Shown: piece by piece, positions 1-7,773 of the stretch | Layout of the letters: each line of letters opens with the position of its first letter | Position numbering within the stretch: position 1 is the stretch's first letter | DNA from: Pedobacter sp. | GTDB taxonomy: Bacteria; Bacteroidota; Bacteroidia; Sphingobacteriales; Sphingobacteriaceae | Direction of reading: 5' to 3' | DNA length: 11,317 nucleotides | Assembly: GCA_028287885.1 (NCBI GenBank) | Contig: JAQBOT010000326.1 | Location: 1 to 11,317, forward strand | Position numbers and translations under genes: made by a program | Notes under the pieces: model-generated | The model's database searches: none | Seen by the model: only the letters and a program-made list of their open reading frames with translations | Told to the model about the DNA's origin: nothing

Positions 1-338
1 CGGGTAATAAATTTGCGTTCCGAAGCAGCAATAGTAGCCATGATACCAAAACCGGTACCGCCAGTGGTAACTACTTCATCTCCATAGTCGTAAGAACGGT
101 TGCTTCGCTCTCTTGCCATTCCACTCACCGGATGTCCAAAATCCCAGAAATACCGGAAAGTTTGTTTTTGTACCAGATCCAATAGCTGGTCATCGGTCAG
201 GTTCTTCTTAATCTTCAATTCTGAAGCAATGTGTTCCGAACTTCTATTTTGGGCAAAGCCAGCTTGTATACAATACACGTTGATGAGCAGGAAGGCAACA
301 AGCAATGGAGAAAAAAACCTTTTTCTTGATTTGAACAT
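1..338 (-). CDS. GH144-like 'glucoamylase family' glucanase, N-terminal part
   Basis: Partial gene running off the left edge; 112 codons are visible from the ATG at 338. Residues 1 to about 29 form a Sec signal peptide (FKSRKRFF basic start, hydrophobic LLVAFLLINVY, then GFAQ), so the enzyme is exported. The mature part shows DDQLLDLVQKQTFRYFWDF, then GMARERSN and the glycine-rich TTGGTGFGIMATIAASERKFITR. This is the characteristic start of the PF10091 'glycoamylase-like' domain, whose characterised Bacteroidota members (GH144) are endo-beta-1,2-glucanases. Family placement is recognition of these motifs; the beta-1,2-glucan substrate is inferred, and the catalytic half lies outside the window. 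It is the third gene of the susC-susD unit but is separated from susD by a hairpin terminator. The leader is A/T-rich with no Shine-Dalgarno sequence, as usual in the phylum. Confidence 0.85.
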   Translation of the reverse strand, partial: MFKSRKRFFSPLLVAFLLINVYCIQAGFAQNRSSEHIASELKIKKNLTDDQLLDLVQKQTFRYFWDFGHPVSGMARERSNRSYDYGDEVVTTGGTGFGIMATIAASERKFIT

Positions 339-350
339 ATTTGTAAATTT

Positions 351-383
351 AAAAAAGGTTGCTGAATGTAATCAGCAACCTTT
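351..383 (-). terminator. Hairpin terminator/attenuator between susD and the GH144-like gene
   Basis: Read on the minus strand, a perfect 12-bp stem (AAAGGTTGCTGA at 383-372 pairing with TCAGCAACCTTT at 365-354) encloses a 6-nt loop and ends in a run of six T (356-351). It begins 12 nt after the susD stop and ends 12 nt before the GH144 start codon. This is the form of an intrinsic terminator on the susD transcript. The plus-strand reading lacks a T-tract, so it acts in one direction only. It probably lowers transcription of the enzyme gene relative to susCD, or marks the 3' end of a susCD mRNA. Confidence 0.8.
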
Positions 384-395
384 AAAAATCAGAGA

Positions 396-1880
396 TTAAT
401 ATCCTGGGTTTTGGGTAAGAAGACCACCACTAAGGTCGATTTCGGTTTGTGGAACCGGCCATACTTCATTCTTGTTCGGTTTCCAGCCTTTAGGCCCAAA
501 TACTTCTTCACCTCGTCCCTGGCGGATCACATCGAAGTAGCGATCGCTTTCCATCGCAAGTTCTACTTTTCTTTCCTGGTAAATAGCAGTTCGTAATGCC
601 GCCTGATCTGTCGTCGTTACGTCAGGTAACACTCCTGCATTGTTCCCCCTTGCTCTTGCCCTAACCTTATTTAAAGAGATTAACGCCTGTCCAGGATCGT
701 TCAATTCATTTGCCGCTTCAGCATTCATTAACAATACGTCTGCAAAGCGAAGCACCCTAACGTTTTGTTGTGCACCTTCGTTAAATCCAGACACATACTC
801 GCTAAATGGAACATATGATTTCTGGTTATACATTGGATTTGGTGTCGTTGTTGGGATAACATCCCCCTCTGGTGTTGTTTCCCCCTTAAAAATGATGGTT
901 GCATCTCGCCTTGGATCTCCAGGTTCGTAGGAAGCTGCCAGTTCTACTGAAGGATTGTTAAAGCCCCATCCGCCGCCGGGTACACCAGCGACACCTTGAA
1001 CCTGACTGTATTGTGAAGTTGATGCCGCAGCATTTGCGGGGTCAAGTTCAGCCTGTATTTCAAAAACTGACTCGCTGTTGTTTTCGTTGCTTGTACGAAA
1101 TAGTTTTTCATAGTCCGGGAACAAGGTGTAACCCAAGCCGATGACCTGATTGGTTAAAGCCAGCACGTCTGCCCACTTCTTTTGATATAGCGCAACTTTT
1201 GCATGCATGCCCAATGCTGCGCCTTTAGTCGCACGTCCAAGATCGGTGGAAGGGTAGGAAACCGGAAGAACCGCTGCAGCTTCAGTTAGATCTTTTTCGA
1301 TCTGAGCATAAACTTCTGCCTTGGGCGTTCTTGGGATGTTATACTCTGTTTCATTTACTGGCACGCTTAAACGTAGTGGAACATCGCCATAAGCTCTAAC
1401 TAAGCGGAAATATGAATACGCACGAATGAACTTCGCTTCCGCCAAATAGCGTTCTTTCAGCGCTTGATCCATCTCGATATTGGGTACATTAAGCAATACC
1501 TGATTGCATAGCAAAATGTTCTGATATTGTCCAGTCCAGAATCCTTGCAAAGATCCTTCCGTAGAAGTTACGGAGTGAAGATCATACAAGTTCCAAAAGG
1601 TAGCATCATTCGGTGAACTGCCTTTCTCCGCCTCATCTGAACCAACGCTTTCAATTACCAATGCAGGAAAAGCCGTGTTCTCCCAGGAGCGCAGATTCGC
1701 GTAGACTGAATTTACTCCCTTAGCAGCGTCGTCTGGGGTTTTCCAGAATTCTACAGCAGGCTGTTGTCCTTGTGGGTCAACGTCCAGAAAGCTTTTTTTG
1801 CAGGAGGAAACAAGTAGTGCTGTCGATAACAGTGCGACCGCACAGCATCGTTGTATGTTGAAATATTTATAACTTTTCAT
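396..1880 (-). CDS. susD: SusD/RagB-family outer-membrane glycan-binding lipoprotein
   Basis: Surface lipoprotein that caps the SusC channel and binds the incoming oligosaccharide. I chose the ATG at 1880 (494 aa, MKSYKYFN...), 12 nt after the susC stop; an in-frame TTG at 1892 directly abutting that stop would add only four residues (MIII). The signal peptide ends in a lipobox (LLVSSC) with the lipidated Cys at about residue 27, followed by KKSFLDVDP, the usual start of a mature SusD. The N-terminal SusD-like domain (PF14322) has FWKTPDDAAKGVNSVYANL and the TPR-like segment FIRAYSYFRLVRAYGDVPL. The C-terminal RagB/SusD domain (PF07980) shows VLRFADVLLMNAEAANEL, LNKVRARAR and the closing ERKVELAMESDRYFDVIRQG and WPVPQTEIDLS...NPGY. 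Length is normal. The exact glycan cannot be read from the sequence. Confidence 0.95.
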   Translation of the reverse strand: MKSYKYFNIQRCCAVALLSTALLVSSCKKSFLDVDPQGQQPAVEFWKTPDDAAKGVNSVYANLRSWENTAFPALVIESVGSDEAEKGSSPNDATFWNLYDLHSVTSTEGSLQGFWTGQYQNILLCNQVLLNVPNIEMDQALKERYLAEAKFIRAYSYFRLVRAYGDVPLRLSVPVNETEYNIPRTPKAEVYAQIEKDLTEAAAVLPVSYPSTDLGRATKGAALGMHAKVALYQKKWADVLALTNQVIGLGYTLFPDYEKLFRTSNENNSESVFEIQAELDPANAAASTSQYSQVQGVAGVPGGGWGFNNPSVELAASYEPGDPRRDATIIFKGETTPEGDVIPTTTPNPMYNQKSYVPFSEYVSGFNEGAQQNVRVLRFADVLLMNAEAANELNDPGQALISLNKVRARARGNNAGVLPDVTTTDQAALRTAIYQERKVELAMESDRYFDVIRQGRGEEVFGPKGWKPNKNEVWPVPQTEIDLSGGLLTQNPGY

Positions 1881-1892
1881 AATGATAATCAA

Positions 1893-4800
1893 TTAAAATG
1901 TAAGGTTAACACCAAGGTTGTAAGTAGCAAATAATGGATATACGTTAACATCCATACCTGCATTTGTTGGTGTACCACCAACCTCCGGACTGAATCCTCT
2001 ATAACCAAAGAAGTTTAATGCATTCTGGGCGTTTGCAAAAACTCTAAACTTTCTCATCTTCCATTTCGTAATCATAGCTGTTGGAAGGGAGTAACCAAGT
2101 TGGATGTTCCTCAAGCGGATATAGGCGCCACTTTCCACATAAAAAGAATTCGGAAAGTAATTTGTTGAGCCACCCAATTTAGGAGAAGGATACGTATTGG
2201 AAGATCCTGCGCCTCTCCATCTGTTTTCATAGAATTCTTTCGTGAAGTTCTCATTACCAAAACGGAAACCTAGGTTTGCATTGTAGATATCAACGCCAGC
2301 AACTCCCTGAAGGTCTAAAGAAAGATCGAAGTTTTTGTATGTGAAATTACTGTTCACACCATAGGTGTATTTCGGATTGGGATTACCCAATACAATCCGA
2401 TCTTTTCCATCAATAAGCCCATCACCGTTTTGATCCACATACCTGAAATCTCCGGCTGTCGTTCCGCTTTGTCCGGAAGCTGATGCTTCTTCATTGGTTT
2501 GGAAAATTCCAGCTACCTGGTACCCGAAGAATGAACCAATTGGGCCACCCTGAACAGTTCGGGTTGCCAAAGCTCCACTGGTAAGTCCTGTTCCTCCTGC
2601 GTAAATCGGGGTTGCACCTGAAGTAACATTTAGAACTCTATTGTTGTTGATTCCGAGGTTTCCGCTGATAGAATAAGTCAGGCCGCCATCGGTTTTATCA
2701 GACCAGGTTGCGGTTACTTCAAATCCTCGATTTCTAAAGTCGGCCTGATTGCCAATCAATTTACTCGTAGATGTTCCTAAAGATCCTAAAATCGGAATAT
2801 CAAAGATGGCTTGCTCTGTTTTCCGGTTATAATAATCAAACTCAACACTTAAACGGTTGGTTAAGAATCCCATTTCTAAGCCTATGTCTGTTCCAGCACT
2901 GCGTTCCCAGAAAATAGCTGGAGGTACAATTGAATTGATGTTTGCACCTGTGTTTGCAATGTGATTGAAATAGGCTGTATAATTTGGAGTCTGTGCTACT
3001 GTGGACGTTGTTGGGTTAATAGGCACCCCGGCATTACCGATCTTACCCCAGCTTGCACGTAATTTCAAGTTTGATAAAACGGTTTGGTTCTTCATGAAAT
3101 CTTCATTGCTGATCACCCAACCTCCACCAATGGAAGGAAAGTAGCCCCAAAGGTCTGATCCGCCGAAGAATTGGGAAGCACCGTCAGCACGAATAGAGGC
3201 GTTTAACAGGTACTTGCTCTTATAGGAATAATTTGCTCTTGCAAAGTAAGAAGCTGCAGTCGACAAGGTTCCTGAATCGGATATTTTCCTTTTATCAATA
3301 TCACCAAGACTTAAATACAAGTCGCCCTCACTGCTGAAAGGAACATTTTGCGCAGTTGCATTCACAACATAACCCTTATACCGCTGAGCCGTTTGTCCAA
3401 GTAAAAAGGTAAGTTTATGATCATTCCACTGGTTATCGTAGGTTAGCGTGTTTTCAATAATCCAGTTGCGTGTTTCGGTCCTGTCTACACCTAATGTACT
3501 GATTGTTGCGCGTTGAGCAACCGTGGCCTCGTACTTTGGAATATAGGACCGCACTTCCGCCTGTCCGAAGTCTCCGCCGAAGCTTGTTCTAAAGGTAAGG
3601 TGTTTTAAGAATTTCAATTCTCCATAAATGTTACCGGTAATTCTATAGTTTGAACTGATGTGATTGTTAAAATCGAGGGATGCCTGCGGGTTCATGTTAC
3701 TACCATTGCCGAGCGTAAAATCAGCCGGATCTCCATAGGAGCCATCTGAATTAAATACCGGTACTACTGGAGATGCAGCAAAAAGATCATGGAAAATACT
3801 AGCCGGCGCATCGTTTGATTTGCTGTACGTGCCAGTAACATTATAGCCAATCTTCAATGGTTCAAAAACCTGGAACTCACTTGAAAGTCTGGACGTATAT
3901 CTCTTATAGTTATTGTTTTCAATAATTCCATCCTGATTCAGATACCCCAACGAAAAGTTGTAAGTGGATTTCTCCGTGCCGCCGTTAATAGATAATTGAT
4001 GGTTGTTGATCATTGCATTTCGCAACACCTGGTTATACCAGTCTGTTCCTTCACCTAGGTCGGTACTTGCAAACAGTGGATCTGAACCGATAAGATCATA
4101 TAACTCGTTTATGGCGGTTGCATACTCCGTTGCGTTCGCCATTTTTACGGCATTGGTAACGCTTTGAAAACCAGCGGTTCCATTGTAGTTTATGGTTGCA
4201 TCGCCTTTTTTGCCGCGTATTGTCGTTACGAGTACAACACCATTTGCCGCGCGGATACCATAGATAGACTGACTGGACGCATCTTTCAAAATACTGATGT
4301 TTGAGATATCTGCAGGATTTAGGAAACTGATGTCATCATACCAAACTCCGTCCACAACATAAAGTACACCGGTTTTACCGTAGATAGTTCCCGTACCGCG
4401 AATCGTAATTTGCGGAGAAGCTCCGGGTGCACCGTTGTTTGTAATCGATACACCTGCTACACGTCCTTGTAGAGCGCTTACTGGATTGGGCGAAATTTGC
4501 TTAGAAATATCTTCTCCCTTTACCGAACTTACCGCTCCGGTTACATCAATTTTTCTTTGTGTTCCGTAACCTACCACAACAACCTGTTCCAATTGTCTTG
4601 AACTCGATGCCAGGACTACATTAATTGAACTGCGATTGTTGACTGGAACATCTTGCGTCGTGTACCCGATATAGGTAAAAGTTAAAGTTCCGGTTGCGGG
4701 AACGCTGATCGAGTACCGGCCGGTTGCGTCTGTTTGCGTTCCGACGGTGGTGCCTTTAACCACAACACTGACAGATGGAATGGAGGTCTTATCTCCAGCA

Positions 4801-4904
4801 TCCGTAACGACCCCTGTAACTGTTATATTCTGTGCAAAGGCGGTCTGAAAAAATATCAGGCACAGAAGAGTTAAACCAGAGAATTTTGTAAAAATTCTTT
4901 TCAT
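1893..4904 (-). CDS. susC: SusC/RagA-family TonB-dependent outer-membrane transporter
   Basis: A 1003-aa TonB-dependent beta-barrel that imports oligosaccharides across the outer membrane. The signal peptide is residues 1-25, ending QTAFAQ. A carboxypeptidase-regulatory-like domain follows (about 27-112; VTGVVTDAGDKTSIPSVSVV, GRYSISVP, YIGYTTQDV). Next is the SusC signature region LEQVVVVGYGTQRK (about 105-120) leading into the plug domain (PISALQGR-type NPVSALQGRVAGV, ITIRGTGTIYG, VLYVVDGV, ILKDASSQSIYGIRAANGVVLV). The rest is barrel, with a DQNGDGLIDGKDRIVLGNPNP segment near 840-860 typical of the family, and it ends on NLGVNLTF, whose terminal Phe suits BAM-dependent insertion. There is no N-terminal STN domain, so it is probably not a FecR/ECF-signalling transporter. 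It is the first gene of the susC-susD unit, with only 12 nt to the susD ATG. The substrate is unknown; the downstream GH144-like gene suggests a beta-glucan. Confidence 0.96.
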   Translation of the reverse strand: MKRIFTKFSGLTLLCLIFFQTAFAQNITVTGVVTDAGDKTSIPSVSVVVKGTTVGTQTDATGRYSISVPATGTLTFTYIGYTTQDVPVNNRSSINVVLASSSRQLEQVVVVGYGTQRKIDVTGAVSSVKGEDISKQISPNPVSALQGRVAGVSITNNGAPGASPQITIRGTGTIYGKTGVLYVVDGVWYDDISFLNPADISNISILKDASSQSIYGIRAANGVVLVTTIRGKKGDATINYNGTAGFQSVTNAVKMANATEYATAINELYDLIGSDPLFASTDLGEGTDWYNQVLRNAMINNHQLSINGGTEKSTYNFSLGYLNQDGIIENNNYKRYTSRLSSEFQVFEPLKIGYNVTGTYSKSNDAPASIFHDLFAASPVVPVFNSDGSYGDPADFTLGNGSNMNPQASLDFNNHISSNYRITGNIYGELKFLKHLTFRTSFGGDFGQAEVRSYIPKYEATVAQRATISTLGVDRTETRNWIIENTLTYDNQWNDHKLTFLLGQTAQRYKGYVVNATAQNVPFSSEGDLYLSLGDIDKRKISDSGTLSTAASYFARANYSYKSKYLLNASIRADGASQFFGGSDLWGYFPSIGGGWVISNEDFMKNQTVLSNLKLRASWGKIGNAGVPINPTTSTVAQTPNYTAYFNHIANTGANINSIVPPAIFWERSAGTDIGLEMGFLTNRLSVEFDYYNRKTEQAIFDIPILGSLGTSTSKLIGNQADFRNRGFEVTATWSDKTDGGLTYSISGNLGINNNRVLNVTSGATPIYAGGTGLTSGALATRTVQGGPIGSFFGYQVAGIFQTNEEASASGQSGTTAGDFRYVDQNGDGLIDGKDRIVLGNPNPKYTYGVNSNFTYKNFDLSLDLQGVAGVDIYNANLGFRFGNENFTKEFYENRWRGAGSSNTYPSPKLGGSTNYFPNSFYVESGAYIRLRNIQLGYSLPTAMITKWKMRKFRVFANAQNALNFFGYRGFSPEVGGTPTNAGMDVNVYPLFATYNLGVNLTF

Positions 4905-4997
4905 ACACTTAAGTTTAGTTTTATGTCATTTAGTTGCTTTACTAATTGTGTATAACAGGAAATTATCAGCCAATTCGAACATCAACAAGCAGAACCG

Positions 4998-5025
4998 AAA
5001 AGCTACAATCCCCAATTCAACACAA
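4998..5025 (-). promoter_or_regulatory. Candidate susC promoter (weak)
   Basis: On the minus strand, TTG (5025-5023), 17 nt, then TAGCTTTT (5005-4998) matches seven of eight positions if TAnnTTTG is the Bacteroidota -7 element. It would give a leader of roughly 90 nt. A second, poorer candidate (TTG at 4985-4983, 17 nt, TAATTTCC at 4965-4958) lies closer to the gene. The 238-bp gap between the esterase and susC is AT-rich and must hold the control region if susCD has its own promoter, but neither match is decisive. Confidence 0.25.
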
Positions 5026-5142
5026 TTAATTGCTACTAATTACAAGGAAACAATGCTTAATGGCTAATGTTTGCAAATAAACAAAGGATTAACTAAGCAT
5101 ATTGTGTAAGAGCATGCCTGGTAAGCAGATGTATTTTAATCT

Positions 5143-5925
5143 TTATTTTTTATGGGAATACAACCAGGGAAGGAAGAAGGGTTCTGCAAAGGCGTTATCC
5201 CAACTGTTGTGTCCTGCGTCAGCGTACATGGTGAATTTAACCTCTCGACCAATAGCTTTCAATTGATCAGCAATTACTTTGGAATATTGTGGGTTCACAA
5301 TGGGGTCTTTAGCACCATGAAATATCCAAATCGGTACATTTCTATACTTGTAAACATTGCCGATATGATCACCTCCGCATATTGCAAATGCAGCAGCAAA
5401 CATCTTCGGCTTTCGCCGTAAAACCTCATAGGCACCCATGCCGCCAGCGGAGAGCCCACCAACAAATACCTGGCTTTTACTCACGTATGGTTTCTCTAAG
5501 AAATTATTGACCATTTTCAGTAAAGCATGCATGGCTTTGGTCGGCTTACCACCCTTTACAAAGATAATTTGTGTTTTCCCTGTTGAGTCTTTTTCAAACT
5601 TTGTGTTTGACCAAAAGGAGTTCTTGGAGCATTGTGGAAAAACAACAATGCTGGGGAAGTTTTTTCGGACATCACTACGTAGAAATAGTGAACCTCCGTT
5701 TTTTAACTGTAGTTCGTTATCGGAGCCATTTTCGCCGCTTCCATGGAGGAAAAAGACGACTGGATACGTTTTAGCAGAATCAAAATGCTCTGGCAACAGC
5801 ACGCGATAATTCATGCTGTCTTTACCTTTAACAAAAATCCCCTTGCTATATTGGCTAAAATCCTGTGCTTTTATGGTCATAATAAAACAGAGCTGCGCCA
5901 AAATCAGAGAATATATGAATTTCAT
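5143..5925 (-). CDS. Secreted alpha/beta-hydrolase (esterase / predicted peptidase, CE1-like)
   Basis: A 260-aa exported serine hydrolase. Residues 1-20 form a signal peptide (hydrophobic core after MKFIYS, ending IKAQ). The fold is recognisable by the order of motifs: YPVVFFLHGSGENG (oxyanion-hole loop, HGSG at 61-64), GGLSAGG with nucleophile Ser159, PIWIFHGAKDPIV with Asp207, and DAGHNSW with His239. All three members of the triad are present, so the enzyme should be active. It resembles the PHB-depolymerase/feruloyl-esterase-like group often annotated 'prolyl oligopeptidase family' or 'predicted peptidase' (COG4099); in PULs such proteins usually act as carbohydrate esterases. The acyl group and substrate are inferred only. 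It lies between the SGNH esterase (118 nt upstream) and susC (238 nt downstream), all on the same strand. Both gaps are large enough for separate promoters. Confidence 0.85.
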   Translation of the reverse strand: MKFIYSLILAQLCFIMTIKAQDFSQYSKGIFVKGKDSMNYRVLLPEHFDSAKTYPVVFFLHGSGENGSDNELQLKNGGSLFLRSDVRKNFPSIVVFPQCSKNSFWSNTKFEKDSTGKTQIIFVKGGKPTKAMHALLKMVNNFLEKPYVSKSQVFVGGLSAGGMGAYEVLRRKPKMFAAAFAICGGDHIGNVYKYRNVPIWIFHGAKDPIVNPQYSKVIADQLKAIGREVKFTMYADAGHNSWDNAFAEPFFLPWLYSHKK

Positions 5926-6008
5926 TGTAGGTTTTTTCGAATTTTAGTTGGAGTTGGAATGCTGCGGTTGTTAAGATTTATCCAGTATAATGATCCGCTA
6001 CCGACGAG

Positions 6009-6024
6009 GTTCAATATATCGAAC
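6009..6024. promoter_or_regulatory. 16-bp near-perfect palindrome upstream of the esterase gene
   Basis: GTTCAATATATCGAAC is a dyad of GTTC / GAAC arms around ATATAT with only the fifth base pair from each end mismatched. It lies in the 118-nt gap between the SGNH gene stop and the esterase start, about 85 nt upstream of the esterase ATG. An operator is possible. It could also be a weak 3' structure of the SGNH transcript, but no T-tract follows, so I do not call a terminator. Confidence 0.25.
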
Positions 6025-6043
6025 AGGAATTTTATCTAAATTT

Positions 6044-6739
6044 TTAGTGGGTTTTTTGTCCGGATTTCTTGATCAGATAAGGCTTCAGTTCCTTTTCCCA
6101 GATGGCATAGCCTGCTGGTTTCATGTGTAGCATGTCACTTTCAAATAGCTCAGGGCGAAGTGCACCTTTAGCGTCCAACATTTTTGAATTGACATCAAGA
6201 AAGATTGTGTTTGGCAAGGTTGCAAGATAATCTTTTATCAAGCTGTTTGATTTAAGAACAACTTCAGTGAAGCCGGTTCTGGAGGGAGATTGTTTTATAG
6301 AAAGATATACGATTGGAACGTCAATTAGCTTGCTGCGGATTTTTGTGATCAAAGCCTGAAAACGCTTCAGCGTTTCATCGGCATCGACTGAGTCTGTTGC
6401 AATATCGTTTTCCCCTGAATAGATGACAACCTGACGTGGAGCATAGGGGACTAACAGGTAATCAACATATTCGGTTGCTTGCAAAAGCGTGGATCCTCCG
6501 AAGCCCCTATTGATGACATTATATTTTTTGAAATGCTTTTCTGCATCTACCCATTTCCTAATGGAAGAACTACCTAAAAACACGATGCCATGTTTCCTTG
6601 GCATTTGGAGGCTATCCTTATGCTGAAATTCCTGAACTTCATTCCAAAACGGACGCGATTCCTGGGCGTAAATATTGCCTGTAAGTGTAAGGGCAAAAGC
6701 CGTGAAGATGGCGAGTTTAAGAAATATTCTTCGTCTCAT
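6044..6739 (-). CDS. Secreted SGNH/GDSL-family hydrolase
   Basis: A 231-aa exported esterase of the SGNH fold (GDSL_2-like, PF13472). Residues 1-25 form a signal peptide ending NIYAQ. Block I is FLGSSSIRKW (56-59), where the usual GDS is GSS; Ser58 is the expected nucleophile. Block II is INRGFGGS (oxyanion Gly79), block III is YSGENDI (Asn111) and block V is SDMLHMKPAGY (Asp202, His205). All four catalytic blocks are present and the length is typical, so the protein should be functional. Such enzymes deacylate sugars or lipids; acetylated glycans are a reasonable but unproven guess given the nearby PUL. It starts only 29 nt after the trhO stop on the same strand and probably shares the trhO transcript. 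A small inverted repeat occupies most of that gap. Confidence 0.88.
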   Translation of the reverse strand: MRRRIFLKLAIFTAFALTLTGNIYAQESRPFWNEVQEFQHKDSLQMPRKHGIVFLGSSSIRKWVDAEKHFKKYNVINRGFGGSTLLQATEYVDYLLVPYAPRQVVIYSGENDIATDSVDADETLKRFQALITKIRSKLIDVPIVYLSIKQSPSRTGFTEVVLKSNSLIKDYLATLPNTIFLDVNSKMLDAKGALRPELFESDMLHMKPAGYAIWEKELKPYLIKKSGQKTH

Positions 6740-6758
6740 ACTGAATGGTGTTTTCAGT
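6740..6758 (-). other. Small stem-loop abutting the SGNH start codon
   Basis: On the minus strand ACTGAA (6758-6753) can pair with TTCAGT (6745-6740) around a 7-nt loop, and the second arm ends directly before the ATG at 6739. A 6-bp, AT-rich hairpin with no T-tract is unlikely to terminate transcription. If it forms, it would mask the translation-initiation region of the SGNH gene and so reduce its translation relative to trhO. It may equally be chance. Confidence 0.25.
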
Positions 6759-6768
6759 CCGAAGATAC

Positions 6769-7707
6769 TTATTTCATCGGAACTTTGACCTGCTGGGGAA
6801 CTTTAACATAGTAACCCGTGCCGTCATAAGGGCGCCTACGGGGGTTTGTAACGCAAGCCTCTGAGCAGCAGCCTAGAAGTTTTTCACCACAATCGTCACA
6901 TTGCGTTACATGTTCATTACACTCAGGATTAGCGCAGTTGATCATTTTTGGTGATACCGTACCACAGTTGTAACATTTAGAAACAATGCTCGGATTAATC
7001 GTATTTACATCTACCGCAATGCGATTATCAAAAACATAACATTTGCCTTCAAAATCCTCGCCCTCGGCCTCTTTGCCGTACTTGATTATGCCGCCGTGCA
7101 ACTGATAAACATCATTGAAGCCATGGTGCAGCAATAGGGCAGAAGCTTTTTCACATTTAATTCCACCAGTACAATAGGTAAGTATTTTCTTGTCCTTGTA
7201 TTGCTCAAGCTCGCTAATCTTATCAGGGAATTCACGAAAGTTCTCGATATCCAGGGTAATCGCATTCTTAAATTTTCCGAGGTTATGTTCGTAGTTTGAA
7301 CGAACATCAAGGACAATAACATCCTCGTCGTTAATCATCTTTTGAAATTCAACAGGCTCCAGGTGTTTACCAGTCTGCTTGTTTGGATTGATGATATTCG
7401 GATCTCTTAAGCCCGAATGCACAATCTCTGCTTTATAGCGGCAATGCATTTTAATGAAGGAGGGTTCAGCAACATCATCAATTTTGAATTCTGTTTTTGC
7501 AAAGCGCTCATCGGCATGGATGCTGGCCATGTAGGCTTCACAAGACTCCTTTGTGCCGGAAACTGTTCCATTTAAGCCTTCATTGGCGACGATTATACGG
7601 CCAGTAAGGTTCAATGATTTGCAAAAAGCAAGATGATCTGTGGCAAACTGTTCTGCCTCTGTTATTGTAGAATAGCAGTAATAAAGTAAGGTCTGATATT
7701 GAGTCAT
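6769..7707 (-). CDS. trhO: Oxygen-dependent tRNA uridine(34) hydroxylase TrhO (rhodanese family)
   Basis: A cytoplasmic tRNA-modifying enzyme that hydroxylates U34 of certain tRNAs to 5-hydroxyuridine (YceA family). I start it at the ATG at 7707 (312 aa, MTQYQTLLYYCY), because an in-frame upstream start at 7776 lies upstream of the promoter core and the extra 23 residues do not resemble the family. Visible features are the N-terminal acylphosphatase-like domain with GRIIVANEGLNGTVSGT (about 37-52), the rhodanese domain with VIVLDVRSNYE (about 130) and the active-site loop YCTGGIKCEKA with catalytic Cys179. The C-terminal rhodanese-associated domain is Cys-rich (Cys at about 245, 248, 258, 263, 270, 273, 280, 281, 285). 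Length fits the family. This is a housekeeping gene placed among polysaccharide genes; the SGNH gene follows after 29 nt. Confidence 0.93.
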   Translation of the reverse strand: MTQYQTLLYYCYSTITEAEQFATDHLAFCKSLNLTGRIIVANEGLNGTVSGTKESCEAYMASIHADERFAKTEFKIDDVAEPSFIKMHCRYKAEIVHSGLRDPNIINPNKQTGKHLEPVEFQKMINDEDVIVLDVRSNYEHNLGKFKNAITLDIENFREFPDKISELEQYKDKKILTYCTGGIKCEKASALLLHHGFNDVYQLHGGIIKYGKEAEGEDFEGKCYVFDNRIAVDVNTINPSIVSKCYNCGTVSPKMINCANPECNEHVTQCDDCGEKLLGCCSEACVTNPRRRPYDGTGYYVKVPQQVKVPMK

Positions 7708-7742
7708 AAGATTGATACCGCTGCAAACGGCGTTTAATGCTG

Positions 7743-7773
7743 CAAAAATACAAAAAATGGGAGTGTTTGCAAA
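7743..7773 (-). promoter_or_regulatory. trhO promoter, Bacteroidota-type -33/-7
   Basis: On the minus strand TTTG (7773-7770), 19 nt, then TATTTTTG (7750-7743) matches the Bacteroidota primary-sigma consensus (TTTG, 19-21 nt, TAnnTTTG) in every fixed position. Transcription would begin near 7737, giving a leader of about 30 nt before the ATG at 7707. This supports the shorter trhO protein and is the best promoter in the window. Confidence 0.75.

Noticed and set aside
1881..1892. susD starting at TTG 1892
   Set aside because: It abuts the susC stop and adds only MIII; the ATG at 1880 gives a normal lipoprotein signal peptide.
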